Shown here in pieces: positions 23,663 through 32,218 of a stretch of DNA of 64,000 bases; positions within the stretch are counted from its first letter, which is position 1; every line of letters begins with the position of its first letter. The notes beneath the pieces were generated by a model. It searched no databases, had not been told where the DNA came from, and saw only the letters and a list, made by a program, of their open reading frames with translations. Source of the stretch: Geomonas azotofigens. Its GTDB lineage: Bacteria > Desulfobacterota > Desulfuromonadia > Geobacterales > Geobacteraceae. The stretch is taken from the NCBI RefSeq assembly GCF_018919395.1, contig NZ_JAHLME010000009.1, positions 62,001 to 126,000 of the forward strand. The letters are read 5' to 3'. The position numbers were made by a program, and so were the translations under genes.

Positions 23663-26119
23663 ATGACCGATCGTAAGAAGGAATTGCTGTTTCAGGGCGC
23701 ACTGCTGGCGCTGCTCGTTGTCCTATTTTCCAAGATCCTTTTCACCGACAAGATCATCCGCGCCCCGGACATCATCAACGAGTTCTACTGGGGAGTGAAA
23801 AGCCTCGGCTCGCTGCCGTTTTGGAAGCTCTTCGACATCAACCTCTCCAGCGCCGGTTGGGACATGTACATCAACTCCGGCTTCACCAACGAGGGGGGCG
23901 GCGCCGCCGGCCAGTTCCTGTTCACCCAGAAGCTGATCTTCTGGCTGTTTCCGTCTCCGGCCAACGTGGCGTGGTACATCGTTTTCCACCTTTTCGTCGG
24001 CGCCGCAGGCACCTACTGGTTCTGCCGTACCATCGGCTGCGGCCAGATCGGCTCGTTGTTAGCCGGACTGGTGTTCGCCATAGCTCCGGAAAACGCCTCC
24101 CTGATCAACGCGGGGCACGTCATGAAGATCGCCACCATCTCCATCACCCCCTGGGCCTTCTTCTTCCTGGAGAAAGGGTTCCGGTCGCGGCGGGTCATTT
24201 TCTTCCTGAGCACGGCCTTCATCCTCGCGGTGCAGTTTTTTCACGGGCACTGGCAGGTCGCCTACTACACCTGTCTCGCCATCGGCGTCTACGGCGTCGC
24301 GCGCTCCTTGTGCATCGTCTTCGCGGACGAGGGGGGCAAGAAGGAGTTCGGGCGTCTGCTCGCCTTGAACCTGACCCTGCTGGTCTTCTTTCTCACCACC
24401 GTCGCGATGTCGCTGGTTCCCCTGGCCAACTGGTCCAAGGAGACCAACCGCGGGGTGAACAGCGGGGCGAACGTCACCGCCGCCGCGGGGCAGAACGAAG
24501 CCAAGGGGGGGCTCGCGCGCGAGGAGGCGATGTCCTGGTCGCTGCCTCCCGAGGAGACGGCGGCCTTCATCATCCCGGGCATGTTCGGGTTTTCCCGCCA
24601 GGAGGCGGGACCGAATCCCTCCAACATCGATGCTTACTACTGGGGGCGGATGAACTTCACCCAGACGGTGAGCTACATGGGCTTGCTTCCCTGGCTGCTG
24701 CTCCCCCTGCCGCTCATCTTCCGTAGGGACCGCTACACCTGGCTGGCTCTCTCGGCGGTCGTGGTGGGGATCCTGTTCTCGATGGGGAAATACACCCCCT
24801 TCTACAACCTGCTCTTCGACTACTTCCCCGGCATCAACCGGTTCCGGGTGCCCAAGATGATCATGTTCATCCCGGTGCTGGGGCTTGGCGTGCTGTCGGC
24901 CATCGCCGTGGATCTGCTGCTCGATCCGGCGACCCGCGCCAGCCGCGCCTTCAAACGCTACATGATCGGCGTGGTGGCGCTTCCGGTGCTTTTGCTGGTG
25001 CTCGCCGGGGTGGAGGTCACCACCGGCAACTTCTGGGTGAACAAGTTCATCGACATCATCGCCCAGCCCACCCGCTACGAGCCGCAAAGCGAGAAACTCG
25101 TGCTGCAGCGCTGGACCAACCTGGTTAACGAAACCTGGATCGCCGCGGGTTTCGCCGCCGTCTTTGCCGTGGTCTTCGCCCTGTACCAGCGGGGCAAGCT
25201 GGCGGCGAAGCTGCTCCCCTTCGTGCTCATCGGGCTGTTCCTGGTCGATACCGGGCGGGTCAACTCGAAGTTCCTGTTCCTGGTGGATGAGCCGCACAAG
25301 GCTGTCGCGACCCAGTCGCCCGATATCGCGTTCCTGGCCAAGCAGTCCAAGGAGTTCCGGACCCTGCCGTTGAACGGCGACCCGATGCCCTACGCGGCGG
25401 CCGGTATCCCGGTCATGTTCACCTCCAACGCGGTGCAGCAGCGGCGCTGGCAGGAGTTTTTGGACAACTTCAATCTCGCCTCAACCATGCCCGACATGCT
25501 CAACGTGCGGTACGTGGTGGCGACCAAGGAACAGTACGAGCAGGATAAGGCGGGTCTCTCCGGCAAATACATCCCCGTCTTCACTTCCCCCGGCGGTGCC
25601 ATGATCATCCTGGAGAACAAGACCGTGCTGCCTAAGGCATGGCTCGCTCCGGTCGCGGTGCAGGTCGCCAACACGGCGGACGTCCTGGGTGCGCTGCAGA
25701 ACCCGCAGTTCAGCCCCGGGGTGATCGCCATCGTCGAGTCGCCGCCGCCGATCCCGATGTTGGGCCCCGGCGCCCCGCTGCCCAATACCGGTCCCGGGCA
25801 GGTGCGCGTCAGCAAATACGAGGCGGAAAAGATAGATCTCGACGCCGCGGTGACCATGAACTCGATGCTCGTGATGGGGGAGAAGTACTACAAGGGGTGG
25901 AAGGCGACGGTGGACGGCAAGTTGACCGAGATCTATCCGGTGAACCACGTGCTGCGCGGCATCTATCTGACGCCGGGGATGCACAAGGTCGAGTTTGTCT
26001 TTGATCCGACGCCGTTCAAGATCGGCAAGGCCCTGACCCTGGCCTCCTTCGCCATCTTCGCGCTGTTCCTTGGGCGCGAAATATGGCTCGCCCGCCGTTC
26101 GAAAGGGGCGGGGGCTTAA
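23663..26119 (+). CDS. YfhO-family multi-span membrane protein
   Basis: An 818-residue membrane protein with about 12-14 spans, a large outside loop and a soluble C-terminal domain ending YYKGWKATVDGK...LTPGMHKVEFVFDP, the pattern of YfhO (PF09586) proteins. These are GT-C-like and act in envelope glycan or lipoteichoic-acid modification. Start ATG 23663 has GGAGAG 5 bases upstream and is preferred to an in-frame GTG at 23636. A Gly/Pro-rich stretch (PPPIPMLGPGAPLPNTGPG) separates two parts of the soluble domain. The acceptor is unknown. Confidence 0.82.
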   Translation: MTDRKKELLFQGALLALLVVLFSKILFTDKIIRAPDIINEFYWGVKSLGSLPFWKLFDINLSSAGWDMYINSGFTNEGGGAAGQFLFTQKLIFWLFPSPANVAWYIVFHLFVGAAGTYWFCRTIGCGQIGSLLAGLVFAIAPENASLINAGHVMKIATISITPWAFFFLEKGFRSRRVIFFLSTAFILAVQFFHGHWQVAYYTCLAIGVYGVARSLCIVFADEGGKKEFGRLLALNLTLLVFFLTTVAMSLVPLANWSKETNRGVNSGANVTAAAGQNEAKGGLAREEAMSWSLPPEETAAFIIPGMFGFSRQEAGPNPSNIDAYYWGRMNFTQTVSYMGLLPWLLLPLPLIFRRDRYTWLALSAVVVGILFSMGKYTPFYNLLFDYFPGINRFRVPKMIMFIPVLGLGVLSAIAVDLLLDPATRASRAFKRYMIGVVALPVLLLVLAGVEVTTGNFWVNKFIDIIAQPTRYEPQSEKLVLQRWTNLVNETWIAAGFAAVFAVVFALYQRGKLAAKLLPFVLIGLFLVDTGRVNSKFLFLVDEPHKAVATQSPDIAFLAKQSKEFRTLPLNGDPMPYAAAGIPVMFTSNAVQQRRWQEFLDNFNLASTMPDMLNVRYVVATKEQYEQDKAGLSGKYIPVFTSPGGAMIILENKTVLPKAWLAPVAVQVANTADVLGALQNPQFSPGVIAIVESPPPIPMLGPGAPLPNTGPGQVRVSKYEAEKIDLDAAVTMNSMLVMGEKYYKGWKATVDGKLTEIYPVNHVLRGIYLTPGMHKVEFVFDPTPFKIGKALTLASFAIFALFLGREIWLARRSKGAGA

Positions 26120-26137
26120 AACAAAGAACCTGATATT

Positions 26138-26236
26138 TAACGCAAAGCCGCAAAGGCGCTAAGAAAAACTTTTAGGGCAAAACCGAGACTTGATTCCTAG
26201 CTTTTGGTTCCCTCGCGTCTCTGCGGCTTTGCGTTA
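26138..26236. repeat. Palindromic repeat, CGCAAAG family, copy 1
   Basis: The left arm begins TAACGCAAAGCCGCAAAGG and the right arm ends CTGCGGCTTTGCGTTA. The arms match for 15 bases without error and imperfectly beyond, around an A/T-rich centre, so the RNA or single strand would form a long hairpin. It lies between the YfhO-like gene and the second GxxExxY gene. Confidence 0.85.
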
Positions 26237-26333
26237 CATCGCTTTTGATTAAATTCCTTTTCCAGTTATGCTCCTCTTTTGCGCTTTGGCGGCGTGTTGC
26301 CGGGCGTTAAGGCCTTACGTTCGGAGGTGCACG

Positions 26334-26714
26334 ATGACGGAAAATGAATTGAGCGCCCATGTCGTGGATTGTGCCGTAGAGGTTCACAGAAATTTGGGTG
26401 GACCTGGTCTTCTCGAATGCGTGTACGAGGAGGCTTTGGCTTGGGAGTTAAAGCAACGCGGATTCCCGGTCGGGCGACAGTTGGAGGTGCCACTAACCTA
26501 CAAGGGGCATCAATTGGGAGTCCCGCTCCGGCTGGATCTTTTGGTAGGGAAATTGGTGGTGGTCGAAGTGAAAGCCGTGAGCCAGTACAACACCATCTTT
26601 GAATCACAGGCGCTGACCTACCTGCGCATGCTGAATTTGAAGTTGGGAATGGTCATTAATTTCGGTGAAAAGCTCGTGAAGGATGGGATCCATAGAGTAG
26701 TAAATGGTCTGTAA
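26334..26714 (+). CDS. GxxExxY protein (PD-(D/E)XK-like fold), copy 2
   Basis: A 126-residue protein with G25-x-x-E28-x-x-Y31 in GGPGLLECVYEE and a nuclease-like core D68 (LRLDLLVG) and E78-V-K80 (VVEVKAVS). Start ATG 26334 follows CGGAGGTGC, the same ribosome-site context as the copy at 922. It sits alone between two copies of the CGCAAAG palindrome (26138-26236 and 26737-26835), 97 and 22 bases away. The function of the family is not established; the fold predicts metal-dependent nucleic-acid cleavage. Confidence 0.87.
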   Translation: MTENELSAHVVDCAVEVHRNLGGPGLLECVYEEALAWELKQRGFPVGRQLEVPLTYKGHQLGVPLRLDLLVGKLVVVEVKAVSQYNTIFESQALTYLRMLNLKLGMVINFGEKLVKDGIHRVVNGL

Positions 26715-26736
26715 CTACCAAAAGGCAAACCGTTTA

Positions 26737-26835
26737 TTAACGCAAAGGCGCAAAGGCGCTAAGAAATCTTTTTGGGAGAAGCACAAGGCCCAAATCGATT
26801 TTAGCTTCCTTTGCGTCTCTGCGGCTTTGCGTTAA
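26737..26835. repeat. Palindromic repeat, CGCAAAG family, copy 2
   Basis: The left arm is TTAACGCAAAGGCGCAAAGG at 26737 and the right arm ends TGCGGCTTTGCGTTAA at 26835. It has the same length as copy 1 (99 bp). Its centre contains GAGAAGCACAAG (26776-26787), which also occurs in the centre of the other repeat family at 34086-34097. It closes the interval around the second GxxExxY gene. Confidence 0.85.
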
Positions 26836-26848
26836 ATATAGGGTTCTT

Positions 26849-27628
26849 ATGGTCGTTTCTGCTGAGTGTGAAACTTTAGACGAGTTGTCGGGGTATGACT
26901 TGCGCATCATACAGCCGCGGCACGGGTACCGGTTTTCGGTGGACCCGCTGCTTTTGGCGGACTTCGCCAAGGTGCGCGACGGCGAGTCCTGCGCGGACCT
27001 CGGCACAGGCTGCGGCGTGATCGCTCTGCTCCTGGCACGCCTGGCACAAAACTCCTCGGTCACGGCTATCGAGTTCCAACAGGTCATGGCGGATATCGCG
27101 AGCCGCAACGTCGCCTTGAACGGCCTCGCGGATCGGGTCCGGATCGTCGAGGACGACGTCATCTCGCTGAAGTCGCACTTCCCGGTGGACAGCTTCGATC
27201 TCGTGGTCTCCAACCCGCCGTACCGCCGCCCGGGGACCGGAAAGATCAGCCCGCGCGCCGGGCGCGACGAGGCCCGCCACGAAACGAGCGCCACCCTGGC
27301 GGATTTCCTGGCGGCGGCCAAGTACCTCGTGAAGCCTTCGGGCCGCATCTGCCTCATCTACCACACCTGCCGCCTGGCGGAGCTGATGGCGCAGGCGGCC
27401 GTGCAGAAGCTGGCGCCGCTGAGACTGCGCATGGTGCACGGCAACAGCTCCATGGATGCCAGGATGTTCATGATCGAGTTGGCGAAGGGTAGAACCGGAG
27501 AACTGAAGGTCGAGCCGCCCCTGATGGTCAGAGGTGAGGGGAGTGGTTATTCGGATGAAAAGCTGAGAATCTACAGGCTTCAACGCAAAGACGCGGAGCC
27601 GCAAAGTCGCCAAGACGAAACAGTGTAA
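26849..27628 (+). CDS. TrmN6-like tRNA1(Val) A37 N6-methyltransferase
   Basis: A 259-residue class-I methyltransferase. ADLGTGCGVIALLLARL (about 48-64) is the SAM loop and SNPPYR (about 126) the N-P-P-Y motif of N6-adenine or amine methylation. QPRHGYRFSVDPLLLADF at the N-terminus is typical of the TrmN6/YfiC group. The last ~16 residues (after YRL) are read from the left arm of a CGCAAAG palindrome (27582-27701), so the native C-terminus seems to have been replaced by repeat-derived codons. The domain itself looks complete. Confidence 0.82.
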   Translation: MVVSAECETLDELSGYDLRIIQPRHGYRFSVDPLLLADFAKVRDGESCADLGTGCGVIALLLARLAQNSSVTAIEFQQVMADIASRNVALNGLADRVRIVEDDVISLKSHFPVDSFDLVVSNPPYRRPGTGKISPRAGRDEARHETSATLADFLAAAKYLVKPSGRICLIYHTCRLAELMAQAAVQKLAPLRLRMVHGNSSMDARMFMIELAKGRTGELKVEPPLMVRGEGSGYSDEKLRIYRLQRKDAEPQSRQDETV

Positions 27629-27701
27629 CACCTTAAGCTTTTGGGAGCTTTGCAGCTACCCCCAAATCTTAGCGTCTCCGCGCCTTGGCGCCTTTGCGTT
27701 A
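27582..27701. repeat. Palindromic repeat, CGCAAAG family, copy 3
   Basis: The left arm starts AACGCAAAGACGCGGAGCC and the right arm ends GGCGCCTTTGCGTTA. The first 47 bases are inside the methyltransferase gene and code its tail. The right arm lies 21 bases from the 3' end of the converging DUF721 gene. A hairpin here could act as a bidirectional transcript end, although no U-run follows. Confidence 0.8.
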
Positions 27702-27722
27702 ATGCTTTTGGCTTCTGCCCTT

Positions 27723-28181
27723 TTACTCTTTTTTCTGGTGTTCTCTGTCTCTGCGGATCAGGCTCTCGAAGATGGCGCGCAGTTCCGGATCGGCGGCGGA
27801 CTCGGCCTGCTCCTTGGCCCACGCTTGCTCCTCTGCACTTAGTTCGCGCCTAACGGGTTTCTTGATGATGGTGGTGGAGGGTTTTCTGACTCTGCCAACT
27901 TTGAGCTGGATCTCTTTGACGAGCTCCTGGTCCAGGGCCTCGTTCACCTTGGTGATCAACTCTTTCTTCAGGTAGTTGAGCTGCTGCAACCAGGGGGAGC
28001 TGTCGACGTGGAGGGTGAGGGTGCCTTCGCGGAAGGAGGCGGGCTGGGCATGCACGGCGATCTTGTCGCCCACGGCCTCGTCCCAGACTTCCCAGATGCG
28101 CCCCTCCTTGAGTCTCAGTTCGGCGGGGGTGCCGCGCAAGAGGGCGGTGAGGAGGTCGGTGACCGGCGCCGGCCTTTTCAT
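27723..28181 (-). CDS. DUF721/DciA-like protein
   Basis: A 152-residue protein with an N-terminal DUF721 domain (about 1-95): PVTDLLTALLRG, then a segment with WDEAVGDKIAVHAQPASFREGTLTLHVDSSPWLQQLNYLK. The same domain is found in DciA, a loader or companion of the replicative helicase DnaB. The C-terminal third is charged and probably disordered. I start at ATG 28181 (MKRPAPV), the family's usual beginning; an in-frame TTG at 28205 overlaps the upstream gene. Role in helicase loading is inferred from the family. Confidence 0.72.
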   Translation of the reverse strand: MKRPAPVTDLLTALLRGTPAELRLKEGRIWEVWDEAVGDKIAVHAQPASFREGTLTLHVDSSPWLQQLNYLKKELITKVNEALDQELVKEIQLKVGRVRKPSTTIIKKPVRRELSAEEQAWAKEQAESAADPELRAIFESLIRRDREHQKKE

Positions 28182-28191
28182 CTTGGGACGT

Positions 28192-28455
28192 TTATTCCTC
28201 GTCAACCGGGTGTCTCTTGCGGTACATCCTGCCGCCGATGATCTGGCCCAACACGGCGCTGGATATGCTGAAGGGGATAAATCCCCAGCCCAGCCCGGTC
28301 TTGATCCTGAAGTAGATGATGGCGGGGATGGAGATGTGGACGTAGAAGTACCAGCCGAAGGAGAACTTCGGGTAGGACTGCCGCTGGTATCCCAGGGGGA
28401 TGTTGATCAACGTGGCCACGACTACGAGTGCCGCCGCGTAAAGCACTGTTTCCAT
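28192..28455 (-). CDS. Small membrane protein, unknown function
   Basis: An 87-residue protein with three hydrophobic segments (about 3-21, 38-52 and 58-75) and a short charged C-terminus (RMYRKRHPVDEE). I do not recognise a family. The start ATG 28455 follows GAGAGGTAAAC on its strand, an acceptable ribosome site. The stop lies 10 bases before the preferred start of the DUF721 gene, so the two are probably cotranscribed. The opposing DUF3343 gene starts 94 bases away, so the space between holds divergent promoters. Confidence 0.65.
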   Translation of the reverse strand: METVLYAAALVVVATLINIPLGYQRQSYPKFSFGWYFYVHISIPAIIYFRIKTGLGWGFIPFSISSAVLGQIIGGRMYRKRHPVDEE

Positions 28456-28548
28456 GTTTACCTCTCGGGTCGGTAATACTATGGGTTTGACCTCCCTTTG
28501 TCAATGTGCTTCTATTACTTTGCTTTTCAACCAGGATAAGGAGTTGCC

Positions 28549-28821
28549 GTGATAAAAGACGGAGATTTCGTGGCCATCTTCAATTCCATCCACCGCGTGA
28601 TGGAGGCGGAGCGGCTCTTGAAGGATAAGCAGCTCAAAATACTCCTCATTCCCGCGCCGCGCGCCCTCGCGGCCGACTGCGGCCTGGCCATCAGGTACGC
28701 CGAGGACGTGCGGAGCGAGGTGGAAGGGGCGCTCGCCGCGGCGGGGCTCCTGCCGCGCGAGCTGTACAGAAAAAACGGAGAGACCTTCGTGAAGATAGGA
28801 GACCAAAATGAACAAGCTTGA
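28549..28821 (+). CDS. DUF3343 protein, putative Se/S carrier
   Basis: A 90-residue member of DUF3343 (PF11823), described as a putative selenium/sulfur carrier family. DFVAIFNSIHRVMEAERLLK and LIPAPRALAADCGLAIRY, with the conserved Cys near residue 44, are visible. Start GTG 28549 follows AAGGAG by 7 bases. It overlaps yedF by 14 bases, so the two are translated together. Linkage to YedF supports a role in moving reduced selenium or sulfur. The chemistry is not established. Confidence 0.8.
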   Translation: MIKDGDFVAIFNSIHRVMEAERLLKDKQLKILLIPAPRALAADCGLAIRYAEDVRSEVEGALAAAGLLPRELYRKNGETFVKIGDQNEQA

Positions 28822-29398
28822 CGTGAGGGGAATGGCCTGTCCGCTGCCGGTAGTGCAGGTGAAGCGGGCGCTCGAGTCCGCGCAGGGTGAGTTGCACGTG
28901 CTTCTTGACGACGGCGCGCCGCGCGAGAACGTGAAGCGATTCGCGCAGGGGCGCGGTTACCAGGTGCACGAGGAACAGCTCGAAGACGGCTTCGCATTCA
29001 CCATCACCGGCCCGGGCGTCACGGCCGCGCGCGAAGCGGCACCCGCACCCGCCGCTGCCGCCGGACCCACCGTGATGCTGATCGGTTCCGATCGCATGGG
29101 TGACGGCCCGGAGGAGTTGGGGCGCCTCTTGATGAAGAACTTCATCATGACCCTTATGGACCTGAGCGAGCTGCCGGACCGGATCTTCTTCGTCAATACC
29201 GGCGTCCTCCTTGCCGCCGAAGGTTCCGAGGTGGTCGAGACCCTGAACGAGCTCGGCAACCGCGGCGTCGAGGTGCTCTCCTGCGGCATCTGCCTCGACT
29301 TCTTCAAGAAGAAGGAGACGCTGGCGGCGGGAGGGGTGACCAACATGTTCACCATCGCCGAAACCATGCTTGCGGCACGTTCGGTGGTGCGGCTGTAA
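28808..29398 (+). CDS. yedF: Sulfurtransferase-like selenium metabolism protein YedF
   Basis: A 196-residue two-domain protein. Residues 1-72 are TusA/SirA-like with the C11-P-L-P motif, whose Cys carries persulfide in relatives. Residues ~85-196 are DsrE-like, with C-G-I-C near residue 158. This fusion is the selenium-metabolism YedF. The 5' end overlaps the DUF3343 gene. The stop codon touches the left arm of a palindromic repeat (29398-29523). An Ala/Pro linker (about 75-88) joins the domains. Confidence 0.87.
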   Translation: MNKLDVRGMACPLPVVQVKRALESAQGELHVLLDDGAPRENVKRFAQGRGYQVHEEQLEDGFAFTITGPGVTAAREAAPAPAAAAGPTVMLIGSDRMGDGPEELGRLLMKNFIMTLMDLSELPDRIFFVNTGVLLAAEGSEVVETLNELGNRGVEVLSCGICLDFFKKKETLAAGGVTNMFTIAETMLAARSVVRL

Positions 29399-29523
29399 AA
29401 AACCATTGGCCGGGGAGGAAAGCTGAGACAGCCAAAAGGTTTTTGGGGGTAATCCTCAAAGTCTTTTGCTTCTGGTTTGGGTTTTCTCCGAAGTCCTCAG
29501 ATTTTCTCAGTGGCGAATGGTTT
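29398..29523. repeat. Palindromic repeat, CCACGGAG family, gene-less copy 1
   Basis: A 126-bp hairpin element. The left arm is AAACCATTGGCCGGGGAGG, somewhat degenerate. The right arm ends GTGGCGAATGGTTT and contains CTCAGATTTTCTC, as in the 502-1350 element. It starts at the last base of the yedF stop codon and lies upstream of the ffh promoter. Confidence 0.75.
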
Positions 29524-29553
29524 GCGTTTTTCGTTGTTGCTAAAGGTTTTAGC

Positions 29554-29582
29554 TTGACAATTTGCGACTATATCCACTAAAG
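29554..29582 (+). promoter_or_regulatory. Putative sigma-70-type promoter of the ffh operon
   Basis: A perfect TTGACA (29554-29559) is followed, after 17 bases, by CTAAAG (29577-29582), a weak -10. It is 98 bases before the ffh start and is the best promoter-like site in the 281-base gap, whose first half is the palindromic repeat. Confidence 0.45.
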
Positions 29583-29679
29583 TGACTCTCTTGCCGCGGG
29601 ATACCTGTGCGCTTTTGCCGGCCCGTGTCATTTTTTCTGAAAAATAAACACGTCATTTCGGTGACTTATAGGTTCATAG

Positions 29680-31041
29680 ATGTTTGCAACTCTTTCCGAT
29701 AAACTCGACCTGGTCTTCAAGAAGCTCCGCGGCCAGGGGGTGATGACCGAGGACAACGTCAAGGACGCGCTGCGCGAGGTCCGTCTCGCGCTGCTGGAAG
29801 CCGACGTTAATTTCAAGGTCGTCAAGGATTTTGTCGAAAAGGTCCGCACCCGTGCCGTCGGCACCGAGGTGCTGCAGAGCCTCGCCCCTGGGCAGCAGGT
29901 GATCAAGATCGTCCACGACGAGCTGGTGCTCCTCATGGGCGGCAGCGAGGACAACTCGCTCGACCTGGCGGCCAAGCCGCCGGTGGCGATCATGCTGGTC
30001 GGTCTGCAGGGCGCCGGTAAGACGACTTCGTGCGGCAAGCTGGCCAAGCACCTGAAGGCGCAGCGGAAGAAGCCGCTCCTCGTCCCGGCCGACGTGTACC
30101 GCCCGGCCGCGATCGAGCAGTTGAAGGTGCTCGGCCGCCAGCTCGACATCGAGGTGTTCGGCTCGCTGGCGACCCAGAAGCCGTTGGACATCTGCCGCGA
30201 GGCGCACCGCTACGCGACCCTGAACGGCTTCGACGTCGTCATTTTCGATACCGCCGGCCGCCACCAGATCGACGACTACCTGATGGAGGAGCTGGAGGGT
30301 ATCCGCGACGAGCTGGCCCCGCGCGAGATCCTGTTCGTGGCCGACGCCATGACCGGCCAGGAAGCGGTCAACGTGGCCCAGGGCTTCAACGACCGCCTCG
30401 GCATCACCGGCGTCATCCTGACCAAGCTCGATGGCGACGCTAAGGGGGGCGCGGCGCTTTCCATCAAGGCGGTCACCGGGAAGCCCGTTAAATTTGTCGG
30501 CTTGGGCGAAAAGCTGGACGCGCTGGACGTGTTCCACGCCGACCGCCTGGTCTCCCGCATCCTCGGCATGGGTGACGTGCTCACCCTGATCGAGAAGGCG
30601 CAGGCCACCTTCGACGAGAAGGAAGCCGAGCGTCTGCAGCAGAAGATGAAGAAGAGCGGGCAGTTCGACCTCGAGGACTTCAGAAATCAGCTGCAGCAGA
30701 TCAAGAAGATGGGTTCGCTGGAATCGATCATGAACCTGATCCCCGGCATGGGCAAGGCGATGAAGCAGATGCAGGGTGCCCAGCCTTCCGAGAAGGAACT
30801 GAAAAGGATCGAGGCGATCATCGACTCGATGACACCGAAGGAGCGCGCCAACCACACCATCATCAACGGCAGCCGCCGTTTGAGGATCGCCAAGGGTAGC
30901 GGCACCAGCATCCAGGAAGTGAACCAACTCCTGAAGCGTTTCACCGAAGCTCAGAAGGTGGTCAAGCAGTTGCAGAAGATGGGCCCCAAGGGGCTTATGA
31001 AAGGGATGAAAGGCATGGGTAAAGGGATGCTCCCCTTTTAA
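29680..31041 (+). CDS. ffh: Signal recognition particle protein Ffh
   Basis: A 453-residue SRP54-type GTPase that binds signal peptides at the ribosome and delivers them to FtsY. It has the N domain, G domain with GLQGAGKTTSCGKLA (about 108), DTAGR (about 190) and TKLDGDAKGG (about 247), and a methionine-rich M domain ending in KGMKGMGKGMLPF. Length is normal. It is the first gene of the ribosome/tRNA-modification operon that runs to rplS, an order shared by many bacteria. Confidence 0.97.
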   Translation: MFATLSDKLDLVFKKLRGQGVMTEDNVKDALREVRLALLEADVNFKVVKDFVEKVRTRAVGTEVLQSLAPGQQVIKIVHDELVLLMGGSEDNSLDLAAKPPVAIMLVGLQGAGKTTSCGKLAKHLKAQRKKPLLVPADVYRPAAIEQLKVLGRQLDIEVFGSLATQKPLDICREAHRYATLNGFDVVIFDTAGRHQIDDYLMEELEGIRDELAPREILFVADAMTGQEAVNVAQGFNDRLGITGVILTKLDGDAKGGAALSIKAVTGKPVKFVGLGEKLDALDVFHADRLVSRILGMGDVLTLIEKAQATFDEKEAERLQQKMKKSGQFDLEDFRNQLQQIKKMGSLESIMNLIPGMGKAMKQMQGAQPSEKELKRIEAIIDSMTPKERANHTIINGSRRLRIAKGSGTSIQEVNQLLKRFTEAQKVVKQLQKMGPKGLMKGMKGMGKGMLPF

Positions 31042-31148
31042 ACCGCTTGCCTTTGACTATTGCACCAACTCAGATACAGTTACCAGAATCGTAAACACAA
31101 TACACGCAATGGCGGATCTCAAGGATCCGAGAATACCAGGAGGAAGAA

Positions 31149-31415
31149 ATGGCAATAAAGATCAGACTTGCACGTGCGGGCGCTAAGAAGAAACCCTTTT
31201 ACCAGGTAGTAGTTGCTGACTGCCGTAGCCGCAGGGACGGGCGCTTCATCGAGAACGTCGGTACCTACGACCCGAACAAAAACCCGGCGGTGTACAACCT
31301 GGAAGAAGGGAAGACTCTGGAGTGGCTCGGCAAAGGCGCTCAGCCGACCGACACGGTCAAGCAGATCCTGAAGAAGACCGGCATCTGGGAGAAGTTCGTC
31401 GCCCCTGCCGCTTAA
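31149..31415 (+). CDS. rpsP: 30S ribosomal protein S16
   Basis: An 88-residue S16. [31 protein letters not shown] is the conserved N-terminal RNA-binding segment, followed by the usual [10 protein letters not shown]. Start ATG 31149 follows AGGAGGA by 5 bases, a strong ribosome site fitting a ribosomal protein. It lies 107 bases after ffh and 50 before khpA. Confidence 0.97.
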   Translation: MAIKIRLARAGAKKKPFYQVVVADCRSRRDGRFIENVGTYDPNKNPAVYNLEEGKTLEWLGKGAQPTDTVKQILKKTGIWEKFVAPAA

Positions 31416-31465
31416 TATCTCTTAGTACCGGCCAGCCGGCATCCCACACTACAGAGGATAGCGAC

Positions 31466-31696
31466 ATGAAAGAGCTTGTTGAGACCATCGCCAGGGCACT
31501 CGTAGACGATCCCACCCAGGTGAAAGCAACCGAGGAGTTGGAAGAAGAGACCAACGTAATCAAGCTGACCGTCGCAAAAGAGGACATGGGGCGTATCATC
31601 GGCAAGGAGGGTCGCACGGCAAAAGCGATCCGTACTTTGCTCAACGCTGTCTCAACAAAGGATAACAAGAAAGCCATCCTTAAAATCGTAGAGTGA
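31466..31696 (+). CDS. khpA: KH-domain RNA-binding protein KhpA
   Basis: A 76-residue single-KH-domain protein. GRIIGKEGRTAKAIRTLL (about 43-60) contains the G-K-E-G loop that grips RNA. KhpA proteins pair with KhpB in several bacteria. Position between rpsP and rimM is the standard one. Start ATG 31466 gives the usual length (about 75-80 residues); the longer in-frame extension to 31322 overlaps rpsP and is rejected. Confidence 0.93.
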   Translation: MKELVETIARALVDDPTQVKATEELEEETNVIKLTVAKEDMGRIIGKEGRTAKAIRTLLNAVSTKDNKKAILKIVE

Positions 31697-31699
31697 TAG

Positions 31700-32218
31700 A
31701 TGTCCGGTAGTAACAAAGTATTGATTGGCAAGATCCAGGGACCACACGGGATCAGGGGACAGTTGCGGGTCATTCCCTTTGCGGGGGATGCCTCGAGCAT
31801 CTCGCAGCTGAAGAGCGTTTTTCTGAAGTCTCCGAAAGGAGCCACGGAGGAGTTTTCCGTGGTCTCCGCCAAAATGAACGGCAAACGGGTCATCCTGACC
31901 CTGAAGCCGTTCGACAACATCAACCAGGTGCTGCACCTGGTCGGCAGCGAGATTTACGCCGACCGGGTGGCGCTCCCGGAACTCCCCGACGACGAGTTCT
32001 ACTGGTCCGACCTCCTGGGGCTCCAGGTTGTTACGTCGGATGGGGAAGAGCTGGGAGAGCTGGTCGATATCATTGAAACCGGCAGTAACGACGTCTACGT
32101 GGTCAAGCACCACGGGCGCGAGGTGCTCATCCCCGCGCTCGAGGACGTCGTATTGTCTGTCGACCTGGCAGCAGGTCGCATGACGGTCTCTCTTCCCGAG
32201 GGGCTGCTCGATCTATGA
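31700..32218 (+). CDS. rimM: Ribosome maturation factor RimM
   Basis: A 172-residue protein that helps assemble the head of the 30S subunit near S19. [19 protein letters not shown] is the conserved N-terminal RimM barrel. The C-terminal PRC-like barrel has [22 protein letters not shown] (about 100-121) and [10 protein letters not shown]. It starts 3 bases after khpA and overlaps trmD by 4. Confidence 0.96.
   Translation: MSGSNKVLIGKIQGPHGIRGQLRVIPFAGDASSISQLKSVFLKSPKGATEEFSVVSAKMNGKRVILTLKPFDNINQVLHLVGSEIYADRVALPELPDDEFYWSDLLGLQVVTSDGEELGELVDIIETGSNDVYVVKHHGREVLIPALEDVVLSVDLAAGRMTVSLPEGLLDL

Noticed and set aside
24059-25297. 412-codon - strand frame
   Set aside because: Antisense to the YfhO-like gene, composed mainly of Glu, Gly, His and Arg as expected for a shadow frame.
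26138-27701. REP/RAYT system
   Set aside because: Palindromes are present but no Y1-type (HUH) transposase gene is in the window; the only associated gene is of the GxxExxY family.
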